From the NCBI GenBank assembly GCA_017479985.1, contig JAFVBL010000022.1:1-44115 (forward strand): 44,115 bases of DNA. The letters run 5' to 3'. The position numbers and the translations under genes are program-made. Shown one piece after another: positions 9,929-17,645 of this stretch. Under the pieces are notes generated by a model that ran no database searches, was not told the DNA's origin, and was given only the letters and a program-made list of their open reading frames with translations. The stretch's first letter is position 1. Each line of letters begins with the position of its first letter. This DNA is from Alphaproteobacteria bacterium. GTDB taxonomy: Bacteria; Pseudomonadota; Alphaproteobacteria; RF32; CAG-239.

Positions 9929-9944
9929 GAAGAAAAAAGGCTTT
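9907..9944 (-). terminator. Intrinsic terminator of zapA
   Basis: AAAGCC plus a T tract (9912-9924) pairs with an A tract plus GGCTTT (9933-9944), with T residues beyond the stem on the minus strand. It ends the zauP-zapA transcript 10 bases after the stop and overlaps the 6S promoter. Confidence 0.75.
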
Positions 9945-9954
9945 GAGGATAAAT

Positions 9955-10278
9955 TTATATTGATTTTACATCATTTATTATCTTGACAAGTTTTTCGGTT
10001 TGCACATCAATTTTCTTTGCCGTAACCGAATCGAGTTGCTGCACATTCTGCGGCGTAACCGCTTGTAAATTACCGGACTTCATATCCGACAATTCATCGG
10101 CCAAAAACAGCCCGAGCATTGCCAATTTCATATTTTCGTTAATGGACGTCGAGCCGCCGAAAAACTCTTTGGCTTTGGCATCCAAAAAACGCCCGAGTTC
10201 AAGAATATGTGCCTCTTGCCCGTCTCCGCAGGTGATTGCATATTCCCGCTTATCAATTATTACCGTCACTTGCCCCAT
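9955..10278 (-). CDS. zapA: Cell division protein ZapA
   Basis: A 107-residue protein with MGQVTVIIDKREYAITCGDGQEAHILELGRFLDAKAKEF, the N-terminal ZapA globular domain, followed by a helix about residues 50-105 for dimer and tetramer formation. ZapA bundles FtsZ protofilaments at the division site. Its start lies inside the end of the upstream coiled-coil gene (26-base overlap), implying translational coupling, as in the Caulobacter zauP-zapA operon. The 6S RNA gene follows. Confidence 0.9.
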   Translation of the reverse strand: MGQVTVIIDKREYAITCGDGQEAHILELGRFLDAKAKEFFGGSTSINENMKLAMLGLFLADELSDMKSGNLQAVTPQNVQQLDSVTAKKIDVQTEKLVKIINDVKSI

Positions 10279-10912
10279 TTTCTTCCAACACCCTTTCTAA
10301 TCTGGCGACAACATCGTCAATGTTCTCGGTGGTCTGCGAAATTGTCTGTTGCATATCATTAAGTTTTTGATCCGAATCTTTGCACTTTTGCTCGAGTTCA
10401 GCGTTTTTAGCCAAAGCTTCATCCAATCGTGTTTGTAAATCTGCCGCCGCATTGCTGTCGGCTGCCGCAGAAGTTTCAAATTCGGCAATTTTATTTTCCG
10501 CTTCGGTTAATTTTTGTTCGAGTTCTTTATTTTTTGCGTTCAACTCCTCAATCTGCGTCTTACGGTTAGATAATGCGGTATTCAAATTCTGAATTTCGGT
10601 CTGCAAACCGCTGATTTTATTGCTGCGATTTTCCGCTTCTGTTTCCAGTTCTTTAATTCTGTCTGCTGCTTGCGTATTTTCTTTGGCTGCAGAAAGTTCT
10701 TCCTGCAATTTATTTTTATCCGCGCTCAATGTTTGAATTTGCGCTTCCAACTCGGTATTTTTGGCAAGCGCCGTTTCGGTTTCGGCTTTTTGTGTCTCCA
10801 TTTCCGACGCAAACTTCTCTTTTTGCTGACGAATAATATTCATCAACTCATCAACCGCACCTGCCAAACGATTCAGCGACTTACCGCTTTGCTCCATATT
10901 CTGCATTTCCAT
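10253..10912 (-). CDS. Coiled-coil ZapA-partner protein, ZauP-like
   Basis: A 219-residue, very charged protein that is predicted coiled coil over most of its length (about 5-210), with repeated heptads such as IEELNAKNKELEQKL. There are no membrane segments. Position gives the best clue: it overlaps the zapA start by 26 bases. In Caulobacter the coiled-coil ZauP, encoded directly upstream of zapA, binds ZapA and links it to FtsZ. It is longer than the DUF4164-type proteins often found there. The C-terminal NIDDVVARLERVLEENG is the likely conserved part. Coiled-coil sequence alone cannot prove orthology. Confidence 0.65.
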   Translation of the reverse strand: MEMQNMEQSGKSLNRLAGAVDELMNIIRQQKEKFASEMETQKAETETALAKNTELEAQIQTLSADKNKLQEELSAAKENTQAADRIKELETEAENRSNKISGLQTEIQNLNTALSNRKTQIEELNAKNKELEQKLTEAENKIAEFETSAAADSNAAADLQTRLDEALAKNAELEQKCKDSDQKLNDMQQTISQTTENIDDVVARLERVLEENGASDGNN

Positions 10913-10991
10913 AATAAAAAACTTCCCTTTGCTAAAAATTGTTGTATATTGTAATCAGTTTATAAACATTCGTAACACAAAGATTTTAAAA

Positions 10992-11516
10992 ATGCAAAAC
11001 TTTATCGTCAGAATTACGCAAGAAAATGCAAATTTATTAAACCGTGCCGAACTCGGCTGTTTTATTTTGCCGGATACGGCCGCTCCCGATTTTGCCGCAG
11101 ACTTCGTTGCACAGGCGCACGCGGCAAATAAGCTTGTATTGACCGAGGGTACCGATGCACTCGGTTTTTATCGGCGTTTTGCAACCGACGGGTTAATTGT
11201 CGACTCTTCCAAAGAAACGAATCCGGCAAAATTTTTAAAATCCGTACAAAAACAAGCACCGCACGCCATAATCGGTGTCATCACACGCAACCGCCGTCAC
11301 GAAGCGATGATTGTCAGTGAGTGTGAGCCGGATTTTGTGATTTTTAAGTTTTGGAAAGACGGTTTCGAATCGAATAAAGAATTATTGGATTGGTATGCCG
11401 AGCTGTTTTTGATTCAAAACGCCGCACAAATTGAGGAAGATTTTGACTTTTCGACCCTCAATGCCGATTTTGTGATTTTAGATGATGTGAAATATTCGAT
11501 TCTGCTTGCAAAATAA
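10992..11516 (+). CDS. Thiamine-phosphate-synthase-like protein, probably non-catalytic
   Basis: A 174-residue protein whose alternating hydrophobic strands (CFILPDTA, KLVLTEGTDALGFY, DGLIVDS, AIIGVITRNRRHEAM, PDFVIFKFW) match a ThiE-like TIM barrel. The match to ThiE active-site features is poor: the STHTxEE-type loop reads ITRNRRHEA and the late GGI phosphate loop is not seen. I infer a degraded ThiE homologue rather than a thiamine synthase. The ATG at 10992 is chosen because the protein starts cleanly there; no good ribosome site is visible. efp follows 93 bases downstream, and a ZauP-like gene lies divergently upstream. Confidence 0.5.
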   Translation: MQNFIVRITQENANLLNRAELGCFILPDTAAPDFAADFVAQAHAANKLVLTEGTDALGFYRRFATDGLIVDSSKETNPAKFLKSVQKQAPHAIIGVITRNRRHEAMIVSECEPDFVIFKFWKDGFESNKELLDWYAELFLIQNAAQIEEDFDFSTLNADFVILDDVKYSILLAK

Positions 11517-11609
11517 AAAATTTTCGTTTATGTTGCCTTTCATCAAAGCGCCATTTCCGCGCTTGAAATAAAATCAATCTTTTTTAAAATTGTAAATAGG
11601 AGAAAAAAT

Positions 11610-12173
11610 ATGAAACAACTCGCAGGCGCCATCAGAATCGGCTGGGTTATCGAATATAAGGGCAAACCGTGGACAATCACAAAGGCTGTACACATCAAAC
11701 CTGGGAAAGGCGGTGCATTTATGCAGGTCGAAATGAAAGAGGTTGAAGCCGGAACAAAAACCAATGAACGTTTCAGAACCGAAGATACGGTTGAAAAACT
11801 TATGGTAGAAGACAGAGATTGCCAATTTTTGTTTGAGGATTCCGCCGGCTTAACATTTATGGAAAACGATACATTCGAACAGTTTTCGATGCCGTCCGAT
11901 ATTTTGGGTGATTCCCGCCCGTTTTTGACTGACGGTATGCAAGTCCGCGTTTCATACATTGACGGCCGCCCGATTTCGGTTGACTTGCCGTTGCAGGTTG
12001 TTTGCACTGTGGTCGAAACCGAACCGGCACTCAAAGGACAAACCGTTTCTTCGTCTTATAAACCGGCAATTTTGGACAACGGTGTGCGTATCGGTGTTCC
12101 GCCGTTTATCAATGTGGGTGACAAAATCGTGGTCGGCACAACCGAAGCAAATTATGTGGAAAGAGCAAAATAA
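11610..12173 (+). CDS. efp: Translation elongation factor P
   Basis: A 187-residue EF-P with three beta-barrel domains. The domain I tip loop PGKGGAF presents Lys33, the site normally beta-lysylated by EpmA in many proteobacteria. The C-terminal NVGDKIVVGTTEANYVERAK fits the family signature. EF-P relieves ribosome stalling at polyproline stretches; the large secreted protein at 35262 is rich in proline pairs. An AGGAG ribosome site precedes the ATG. The stop overlaps the start of the IMPase-like gene (TAATG), a linkage frequent in alphaproteobacteria. Confidence 0.97.
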   Translation: MKQLAGAIRIGWVIEYKGKPWTITKAVHIKPGKGGAFMQVEMKEVEAGTKTNERFRTEDTVEKLMVEDRDCQFLFEDSAGLTFMENDTFEQFSMPSDILGDSRPFLTDGMQVRVSYIDGRPISVDLPLQVVCTVVETEPALKGQTVSSSYKPAILDNGVRIGVPPFINVGDKIVVGTTEANYVERAK

Positions 12174-12955
12174 TGGCTTATACTTCCCCGACATTGACTC
12201 TGATGGTCGGTGCCGTTAAAAAAGCGGCATCGGCTCTCGGGCGCGACTTTAATGAATTGGAACACTTACAGAACTCGATACACGGCGACAAAGGGTTTGC
12301 ACAACATTCGTATGATAAGGTGCAAAAAATCCTGTTTGAGGAGCTGGGCAAAGTTAAATCCGGCTTGCCGATTGTGACAACAGGGAAAGCAGCGATGCCG
12401 GCAAACGGCGCATATTTTGCGATTTGTCCGATTGACGGATTTGCAAATTTTGCACACGGCAATGCCGATTTTGCGGTTTCAGCGGCGCTGATTGACGGCA
12501 GCGCCGTGGTTGATGCCGTTGTTTACAGCCCGATTAGCGATGAAATATTTTTTGCCGAAAAAGGTTACGGTTCATTTAAAGAAGGTTTTCGCAATCACGA
12601 ACGCTTACGCGTTGCAAACGCCAAAAATGCTGAAAATGCCGTCGTAGCTGTCGGCAAAGACTTGCGAATCCTGAAAAATACGGCAGAGATGACCCCAAAC
12701 CTGCGAATCAGCGGTGTTCCTTCTCTTGATTTGGCATATTTGGCAGCCGGAAAACTTGATGCGGTTGTGGCTCAGGCCGATTTTTGCACTTTGTGCGCCG
12801 GTGTTTTGCTGGTTAAGGAATCGGGCGGTTACGTTTTTGCCGTCGGTGAAACGGATACACGTTCCGAAAACATTATACCGGCGCTTCAAAGCGGTCATTT
12901 ATTTGCCGCAAATGAGGCTCTAAAGCAAAAAATCGCCGATATGGCCGCAAAATAA
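12173..12955 (+). CDS. Inositol-monophosphatase-like pseudoenzyme
   Basis: A 260-residue member of the IMPase/SuhB fold by overall alignment: LTLMVGAVKKAAS start, AVSAALIDGSAVVDAVVYSPISDEIFFAEKGYGSF centre and LDLAYLAAGKLDAVV late segment. The metal-binding motifs are lost. The expected EE(S)G is VTTG (68-71). The DPxDGTxNF motif reads CPIDGFANF, so the first Asp is Cys85 and the Thr is Phe90. The late WDxAAG reads FCTLCAG (204-210). It is very unlikely to hydrolyse inositol phosphate. Translational coupling to efp (TAATG) suggests a retained non-catalytic role in translation or rRNA maturation, as discussed for SuhB, but this is inference. Confidence 0.75.
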   Translation: MAYTSPTLTLMVGAVKKAASALGRDFNELEHLQNSIHGDKGFAQHSYDKVQKILFEELGKVKSGLPIVTTGKAAMPANGAYFAICPIDGFANFAHGNADFAVSAALIDGSAVVDAVVYSPISDEIFFAEKGYGSFKEGFRNHERLRVANAKNAENAVVAVGKDLRILKNTAEMTPNLRISGVPSLDLAYLAAGKLDAVVAQADFCTLCAGVLLVKESGGYVFAVGETDTRSENIIPALQSGHLFAANEALKQKIADMAAK

Positions 12956-12987
12956 CAAAAAAATTTAATAAACCGTAAAAATAATGC

Positions 12988-13016
12988 TTGCGTATTTAAA
13001 TTGCTTAATGTATAAA
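12988..13016 (+). promoter_or_regulatory. Putative promoter of rpmE
   Basis: TTGCGT (12988-12993), a 17-base spacer and TATAAA (13011-13016) lie 42 bases before the rpmE start. Confidence 0.5.
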
Positions 13017-13057
13017 TGCGTAAAAACTTATGAAAAAGTATTGAATTGGAGAAAAAA

Positions 13058-13285
13058 ATGAAAAAAGGTATTCATCCGGATTATCACGAAATTACTTATG
13101 TGATGACAGACGGAACGGAAGTTAAAACAAAATCGACTTGGGGCAAAGCCGGTGATACGATGAAATTGGAAATTGATCCGAAATCGCATCCGGCGTGGAC
13201 AGGTGTTCGCCGTATTGTTGATAATGGCGGTCAGGTCGGTAAGTTTAACAGCAAATTTGCCGCTTTCGGACTGAAATCGAACTAA
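13058..13285 (+). CDS. rpmE: Ribosomal protein L31
   Basis: A 75-residue L31 starting [19 protein letters not shown], with SHPAWTG and the [12 protein letters not shown] end. The zinc-binding cysteines of the C+ form are absent, so it is the C- form. It sits at the central protuberance of the 50S subunit, bridging to the small subunit. The ATG at 13058 follows GGAG; an in-frame TTG at 13046 overlaps that site and is rejected. It has its own promoter and terminator, so it is probably monocistronic. Confidence 0.95.
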   Translation: MKKGIHPDYHEITYVMTDGTEVKTKSTWGKAGDTMKLEIDPKSHPAWTGVRRIVDNGGQVGKFNSKFAAFGLKSN

Positions 13286-13305
13286 TTTCTGTTTGGCGTA
13301 AATTT

Positions 13306-13331
13306 AAGCCTGCAGTTTTGCGGGCTTTTTG
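13306..13331 (+). terminator. Intrinsic terminator of rpmE
   Basis: AAGCCTGCA (13306-13314) pairs with TGCGGGCTT (13319-13327) through one G-T pair and is followed by T residues. Confidence 0.8.
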
Positions 13332-13419
13332 CGTTTATAAAATAAAAAAAACGTTTGTATATTCCGATTTGCGCGTATATTGTATGTGTATTGAAGAATG
13401 TTTATGAAAGGATAAAAAT

Positions 13420-14613
13420 ATGACAGCTCCTTTAATGCCGAAGGCCACGGCGGTATGGCTTATTGATAATACTTGTCTGACTTTCCGCCAAATTGCGAAC
13501 TTCTGCGAAATTCACGAGTTGGAAATTCAAACAATTGCCGATGCCGCAGAAAAAACACCTGCTGCCTCTATTCAAGGCAGAAGTCCTGTTGATACGGGCA
13601 TTCTTTCGTGGGAAGAAATTCATCGTTGCGAAAAAGATCCGAGCGCCGATTTGGTTCAGAACAAACTGGAAAATGACGTTCGCGAACACAATGCAAAAGC
13701 AAAAAAAGTTTTATCGCCGACTCAACGTGCGGAAAAACCGGCCGCCATTTTGTGGATTATGACAAATTATCCGGAAGTGACAGACAAAGAGATTCAGCGC
13801 TTGTTGCAGACAACAGAATCGACGATTAAAAAAATTCGTGACGGCGTTAAGGAAAAAGACCCTGCGTATGCCGAGTTAAGACCGCATAATGCGATTCATC
13901 TCGGATTTTTTTCCGAACGCGATCTTGAGGCGGCGCGTGAAGCTTCTTTGAAGAAAACAGCCGAAAAGAAGGCAAGCGCAAAGAAAAAGAAAGCAACAAA
14001 GTCAAAGAAAACCACAGCTAAAAAGGCTACTGTCAAAAAGGCAACCGTAAAGAAAACTGCGGCGAAGGCTAAAGCTGCAACAAAAGCCAAGGCGGCTACC
14101 AAAAAGACGACAACAAAGGCAACCACAGCCAAAAAGACGACAGCTAAAAAGGCTACTGTCAAAAAGGCGGCCGTAAAGAAAACTGCGGCGAAGGCTAAAG
14201 CTGCGACAAAAGCCAAGGCGGCTACCAAAAAGACGGCAACAAAAGCAGCCACAGCTAAAAAGACGACAACAAAAGCAGCCACAGCTAAAAAAGCTACTGC
14301 AAAAAAGGCGGCCGTAAAGAAAACTGCGGCGAAGGCTAAAGCTGCGACAAAAGCCAAGGCGGCTACCAAAAAGACGACAACAAAGGCAACCACAGCCCAA
14401 AAGACGACAGCTAAAAAAGCTACTGCAAAAAAGGCGACCGTAAAGAAAACTGCGGCGAAGGCTAAAGCTGCGACGAAAGCCAAGGCGGCTACCCAAAAGA
14501 CGACAACAAAAGCAGCCACAGCCCAAAAGACGACAGCTAAAAAAGCTACCGTAAAGAAAACCACAGCGAAAGCTAAGAAAACTGTTGCAAAGAAAGCAAC
14601 AGCTAAAAAATAA
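13420..14613 (+). CDS. TrcR-like DUF1013 protein with histone-H1-like tail
   Basis: Residues 1 to about 175 match the alphaproteobacterial DUF1013 family (TrcR-type cell-cycle transcriptional regulator): PLMPKATAVWLIDNTCLTF, HELEIQTIADA, a WEEIHRCEKDPSADL segment and a second helix-turn-helix-like part at PEVTDKEIQRLLQTTESTIKKI. TrcR homologues associate with RNA polymerase at promoters, including cell-cycle genes. Unusually, residues about 178-397 are almost only Lys, Ala, Thr and Val in AKK/TAK repeats resembling the C-terminal domain of histone H1. The family is usually little longer than the first part. The tail should bind DNA or RNA non-specifically. rpmE precedes it with its own terminator; a strong terminator follows. 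Confidence 0.8.
   Translation: MTAPLMPKATAVWLIDNTCLTFRQIANFCEIHELEIQTIADAAEKTPAASIQGRSPVDTGILSWEEIHRCEKDPSADLVQNKLENDVREHNAKAKKVLSPTQRAEKPAAILWIMTNYPEVTDKEIQRLLQTTESTIKKIRDGVKEKDPAYAELRPHNAIHLGFFSERDLEAAREASLKKTAEKKASAKKKKATKSKKTTAKKATVKKATVKKTAAKAKAATKAKAATKKTTTKATTAKKTTAKKATVKKAAVKKTAAKAKAATKAKAATKKTATKAATAKKTTTKAATAKKATAKKAAVKKTAAKAKAATKAKAATKKTTTKATTAQKTTAKKATAKKATVKKTAAKAKAATKAKAATQKTTTKAATAQKTTAKKATVKKTTAKAKKTVAKKATAKK
14054..14530 (+). repeat. Minisatellite-like coding repeats in the TrcR-like tail
   Basis: Four imperfect units of about 37-47 codons each begin with the same protein segment VKKTAAKAKAATKAKAAT and then vary in length through added or missing AKK/TKA modules. Nucleotide identity between units is high, which favours length change by slippage or recombination. 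Confidence 0.85.
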
Positions 14614-14631
14614 AATGATTTCTGACTCACA

Positions 14632-14667
14632 AAAATTCCCTTTCAAAAGAAAGGGAATTTTTTTATT
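14632..14667. terminator. Bidirectional terminator between trcR-like gene and mntP
   Basis: A near-perfect stem AAAATTCCCTTTC / GAAAGGGAATTTT with a four-base loop, A-rich on one side and T-rich on the other, fits termination of both convergent genes. Confidence 0.85.
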
Positions 14668-14693
14668 ATACTCTAATCACAATTATGCTTTTA

Positions 14694-15239
14694 TCAATTG
14701 TTTAGCAAAATATTTATCCCTATGGCAATCAAAATAAGACCGCCGCATATTTCCGAACGCCGTTTCCATCGACTCCCGAATATATTGCCGATTATAAGTC
14801 CGATTGCCGAAAACAGAAATGTTGTAATACCGATAATACTTATGGCCGTCCACAAATCCACCGCCAACACGGCAAAAGAAATTCCGACTGCCAATTCATC
14901 TATGCTGGTTGCTACCGCCAATAAAAACATTGTTCTGAAATCCAGTGCCTGATTGGCATCACATTCCGTATGAACTGCCTCATAAAGCATCTTGGCACCG
15001 ATAATGCACAGCAGACAAAACGCAATCCAATGCCCGTAGTGTTGCACATCAGCAGTAAAAATTCTGCCGCCGTAATAGCCGAAACAAGGCATAAGTGCCT
15101 GAAAGAATCCAAACCACGTCCCAACAATCGACATATCTTTCAAACTTATTTTCTGCAAAGAAAGTCCTTTGCAAATTGAAACGGCAAATGCGTCCATAGA
15201 TAGCCCGACTGCCAAAATTAAAATTTCTAAAAATCCCAA
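14694..15239 (-). CDS. mntP: Manganese efflux pump MntP
   Basis: A 181-residue membrane protein with six helices. It has the two MntP/YebN signature repeats: GLSMDAFAVSICKGL (about 13-27) and TSIDELAVGISFAVL in the second half, each with a membrane Asp used for Mn export. Length matches the family. It exports excess Mn(II) across the inner membrane. The short leader (about 20-25 bases) leaves no room for a yybP-ykoY riboswitch; a palindrome inside the promoter spacer suggests protein-based control instead. It is transcribed alone. Confidence 0.92.
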   Translation of the reverse strand: MGFLEILILAVGLSMDAFAVSICKGLSLQKISLKDMSIVGTWFGFFQALMPCFGYYGGRIFTADVQHYGHWIAFCLLCIIGAKMLYEAVHTECDANQALDFRTMFLLAVATSIDELAVGISFAVLAVDLWTAISIIGITTFLFSAIGLIIGNIFGSRWKRRSEICGGLILIAIGINILLNN

Positions 15240-15263
15240 AAGTCATTCTCCTTTTTTTGGCGT

Positions 15264-15293
15264 AATATATTCGGACATTCCGAGCATTGTCAA
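15264..15293 (-). promoter_or_regulatory. mntP promoter with palindromic operator in the spacer
   Basis: On the minus strand, TTGACA (15288-15293), an 18-base spacer and TATATT (15264-15269). The spacer contains a perfect inverted repeat TCGGA-CAT-TCCGA (15271-15283), well placed for a metal-responsive regulator to control polymerase binding. The regulator is not identified. Confidence 0.55.
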
Positions 15294-15320
15294 GTTTTCT
15301 TCTTTTTTACCCGAAATCTA

Positions 15321-15348
15321 TTGACAAAAAAATATCTTCGTGTTATGT
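15321..15348 (+). promoter_or_regulatory. Putative promoter for two small membrane-protein genes
   Basis: TTGACA (15321-15326), a 16-base spacer and TTATGT (15343-15348) read rightward, divergent from mntP. Confidence 0.4.
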
Positions 15349-15393
15349 TTGCACAAAATACGATTATTTAGGTATTACTATACAATCACGCTT

Positions 15394-15597
15394 ATGACAC
15401 ATTTATCTTATTCGCCCGAAAAAGGGCTTGGTATTGGATTTGGTGCTGCATTTGCTGCTTTTGCACTTGCCGCAGTTGTCGTGTTCAACGCACAGAGAAT
15501 ATCCCAGAACTTGGCTCTGTCTCTCTTCATTATCGCAACGTTACTTGCTTGGGTCGGCGTATTCTTCCTGCATCGGGAAACTTTTTGCCGTCAATGA
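15394..15597 (+). CDS. Small membrane protein, unknown
   Basis: A 67-residue protein with two hydrophobic helices (about 11-31 and 41-60), separated by a short polar turn NAQRISQN, and a charged end HRETFCRQ. I recognise no family. The ATG at 15394 gives the best fit, although the ribosome site is weak. A second small membrane-protein gene follows 21 bases later in the same direction, so the two may form a unit behind the promoter at 15321. Confidence 0.45.
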   Translation: MTHLSYSPEKGLGIGFGAAFAAFALAAVVVFNAQRISQNLALSLFIIATLLAWVGVFFLHRETFCRQ

Positions 15598-15618
15598 TTA
15601 CACAAAACCTTGTGACCT

Positions 15619-15882
15619 ATGAAAAGAGCAATTAAAGTTCTGATGGGGTTTATCTTCACGGCTGCATTGGCATTATTTGCCGTAGCGCTTGTCGGACAAG
15701 CCTTTAACGGAAACAAATATGCTGCTGCGCTGTTTGTTGCTGAGGTTTGTCTTGTGATATATCCGCTGGTGGTTGACGAAAGAAAGCACCCGCAGTGGCA
15801 AAGCACATTGTGGACGTGGAGTATTGCAGTCTGGTTTGTTTGTGCAATGATTTGGTCAGTGTTTCAGATTAACCTGTTATAG
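15619..15882 (+). CDS. Small membrane protein with three helices, unknown
   Basis: An 87-residue protein with a basic start MKRAIKVL and three hydrophobic segments (about 6-27, 34-51 and 64-85). Residues VVDERKHPQWQ form the longest polar loop. No family recognised. It is followed by a stem-loop at 15902 that could end both this transcript and the convergent operon from the other side. Confidence 0.5.
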   Translation: MKRAIKVLMGFIFTAALALFAVALVGQAFNGNKYAAALFVAEVCLVIYPLVVDERKHPQWQSTLWTWSIAVWFVCAMIWSVFQINLL

Positions 15883-15901
15883 CGAAAACGTATAAGATTC
15901 T

Positions 15902-15942
15902 AAAGGCTCGGTTGGCATTTTATGCTCCCGAGCCTTTAGATT
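15902..15942. terminator. Stem-loop between convergent genes
   Basis: AAAGGCTCGG (15902-15911) pairs perfectly with CCGAGCCTTT (15928-15937). The flanking T content is modest. It probably terminates transcription from the left and perhaps the prfA operon from the right. Confidence 0.6.
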
Positions 15943-15965
15943 TTACGGACGATTTACTTGGGATT

Positions 15966-16562
15966 TTAATCTCGCACCCGTACCAAATCGCGACAAACAT
16001 CAATAACTTCTTTAAGCAGAAAATTCTGAGCTTCTTGCGAATTTTGATTTGCACGTATGCAATCAAAAAGATATCCATCCTTTACGCCGGCAATCTTTGC
16101 GGCTATATCTGCTTTTTGATCATTTGGCAATGCAAAAAACTGTCTTAGCGTCATTTCTTGAGCAATCTGCCGGATATCCATCTGTTCTTTGACTTCCGCA
16201 GGTAAAGCTAAAATCAGTATAAAACCATACAAAATACCAGCTAACCAAGGTAATTTTTTTGCAAACCATTCTTGCGTATTCCACCGGCGCCAGACGGTTA
16301 AAAATGTTGCCAATGCAAAAACAGCAAGCAGTGGAATAAATTCCATAAGTAACAGGAACTCCGTTAAAAACCACGTTAACAATCGCCCGTTTATATCTCC
16401 GGCAAAGCTGATAAATGTGGCAAACAGGCAACCAACTACGCCGGATAATATGATTTTTGTACGCGTTTGATTACGCACAAAAGCCAGTACCAGACTCAAA
16501 ATCATAATAGCAGCGATAAAACGACCGACAAAGAATCCTATCCAAAAAGCTATTTGTTCCAT
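15966..16562 (-). CDS. Membrane protein, unknown
   Basis: A 198-residue protein with about four hydrophobic helices in residues 1-120 (MEQIAFWIGFFVGRFIAAIMIL at the start) and a soluble C-terminal part of about 75 residues (EQMDIRQIAQEMTLRQFFALPNDQKADI onward). I do not recognise the family. It follows prfA by 12 bases in what looks like one operon. That position is normally taken by prmC, the methylase of release factors, which this protein does not resemble. Confidence 0.6.
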   Translation of the reverse strand: MEQIAFWIGFFVGRFIAAIMILSLVLAFVRNQTRTKIILSGVVGCLFATFISFAGDINGRLLTWFLTEFLLLMEFIPLLAVFALATFLTVWRRWNTQEWFAKKLPWLAGILYGFILILALPAEVKEQMDIRQIAQEMTLRQFFALPNDQKADIAAKIAGVKDGYLFDCIRANQNSQEAQNFLLKEVIDVCRDLVRVRD

Positions 16563-16574
16563 TATTTTCTCTCT

Positions 16575-17645
16575 TTAATCCATTTCTGCCAATTTTGCGG
16601 CTTGATCTTCGGCAATCAAAGCATCGATGATTTCGTTCAGCGCCTCACCTGACACCACTTCTTCAAGTTTATACAGCGTCAAGTTGATGCGATGGTCGGT
16701 CACACGCCCTTGCGGATAGTTATAGGTGCGAATCCGCTCACTGCGGTCACCGCTGCCGACTTGCAACTTACGCTTTTCCGAATAATTGGCATCGATTTTC
16801 GCCTTCTGTTCGTCATAAAGTTTGGCACGCAAATGATTCATCGCCTTTTCTTTGTTTTTGAACTGCGAACGGTCGTCCTGACATTGTACCACCACACCGG
16901 TCGGAATATGCGTAATTCGCACGGCCGACTCGGTACGGTTAACGTGCTGACCGCCGGCACCCGACGCACGGTAAACATCAATTTTCAAATCAGCAGGGTT
17001 GATGTATAAATCAACTTCTTCGATTTCCGGCAAAACAGCAACGGTCGCCGCCGATGTATGCACTCTGCCCTGAGATTCGGTTACCGGCACACGTTGCACA
17101 CGATGTGCACCAGATTCAAATTTCAACTTGGCAAACACATCTTTACCTGTAATACGCGCCGAAGCCTCTTTATAGCCGCCGATACCGTTTTCGTTAGAAT
17201 CGAGAATTTCAAATTGCCAACCCTGTTTTTGCGCATAACGTTGATACATCTCAAACAAAACAGCTGCAAACAACGCCGCTTCATCGCCGCCGGTGCCGGC
17301 GCGAACTTCAAGAATTGCGTTTTTTTCATCATCACTGTCTTTCGGCAGCAGCATAACTTTGATTTCTTTTTCCAAAAGCGGCAGTTGTTCTTTGGCTTCA
17401 TAATATTCCATTTCTGCCATCTCGCGCATTTCTTTATCAAGCGTCGTATCTTCCATCATCGCCTTGTCATCAGCCATAATTTGTTGATGATGCTGATATT
17501 TATGAATCACTTCTACAACCGGCTCAAGCGTTGACAATTCCTTATTAAGTTTAACCAGTTCATCGGTTGAAACATCAGATGCAAGCAGTGCCTGTACTTC
17601 TTCATAGCGATTAACGACATTTGCCAATTTTTCATCTAAATTCAT
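16575..17645 (-). CDS. prfA: Peptide chain release factor 1
   Basis: A 356-residue RF1 of normal length. The codon-recognition tripeptide is PVT (187-189), the RF1 type that reads UAA and UAG. The catalytic GGQ (231-233) lies in [16 protein letters not shown]. The Gln is the usual PrmC methylation site; prmC is not next door as it commonly is. The ATG overlaps the hisS stop by one base, implying coupling. Confidence 0.97.
   Translation of the reverse strand: MNLDEKLANVVNRYEEVQALLASDVSTDELVKLNKELSTLEPVVEVIHKYQHHQQIMADDKAMMEDTTLDKEMREMAEMEYYEAKEQLPLLEKEIKVMLLPKDSDDEKNAILEVRAGTGGDEAALFAAVLFEMYQRYAQKQGWQFEILDSNENGIGGYKEASARITGKDVFAKLKFESGAHRVQRVPVTESQGRVHTSAATVAVLPEIEEVDLYINPADLKIDVYRASGAGGQHVNRTESAVRITHIPTGVVVQCQDDRSQFKNKEKAMNHLRAKLYDEQKAKIDANYSEKRKLQVGSGDRSERIRTYNYPQGRVTDHRINLTLYKLEEVVSGEALNEIIDALIAEDQAAKLAEMD

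Noticed and set aside
13896..14646. Long minus-strand frames opposite the Lys/Ala repeat region
   Set aside because: Antisense of AAG/GCN repeats gives long Phe/Ala or Cys/Arg-rich frames without stops. The plus-strand gene has a recognisable domain, ribosome site and terminator.
15240..15330. yybP-ykoY manganese riboswitch before mntP
   Set aside because: The predicted start leaves a leader of only about 20-25 bases, too short for the riboswitch.
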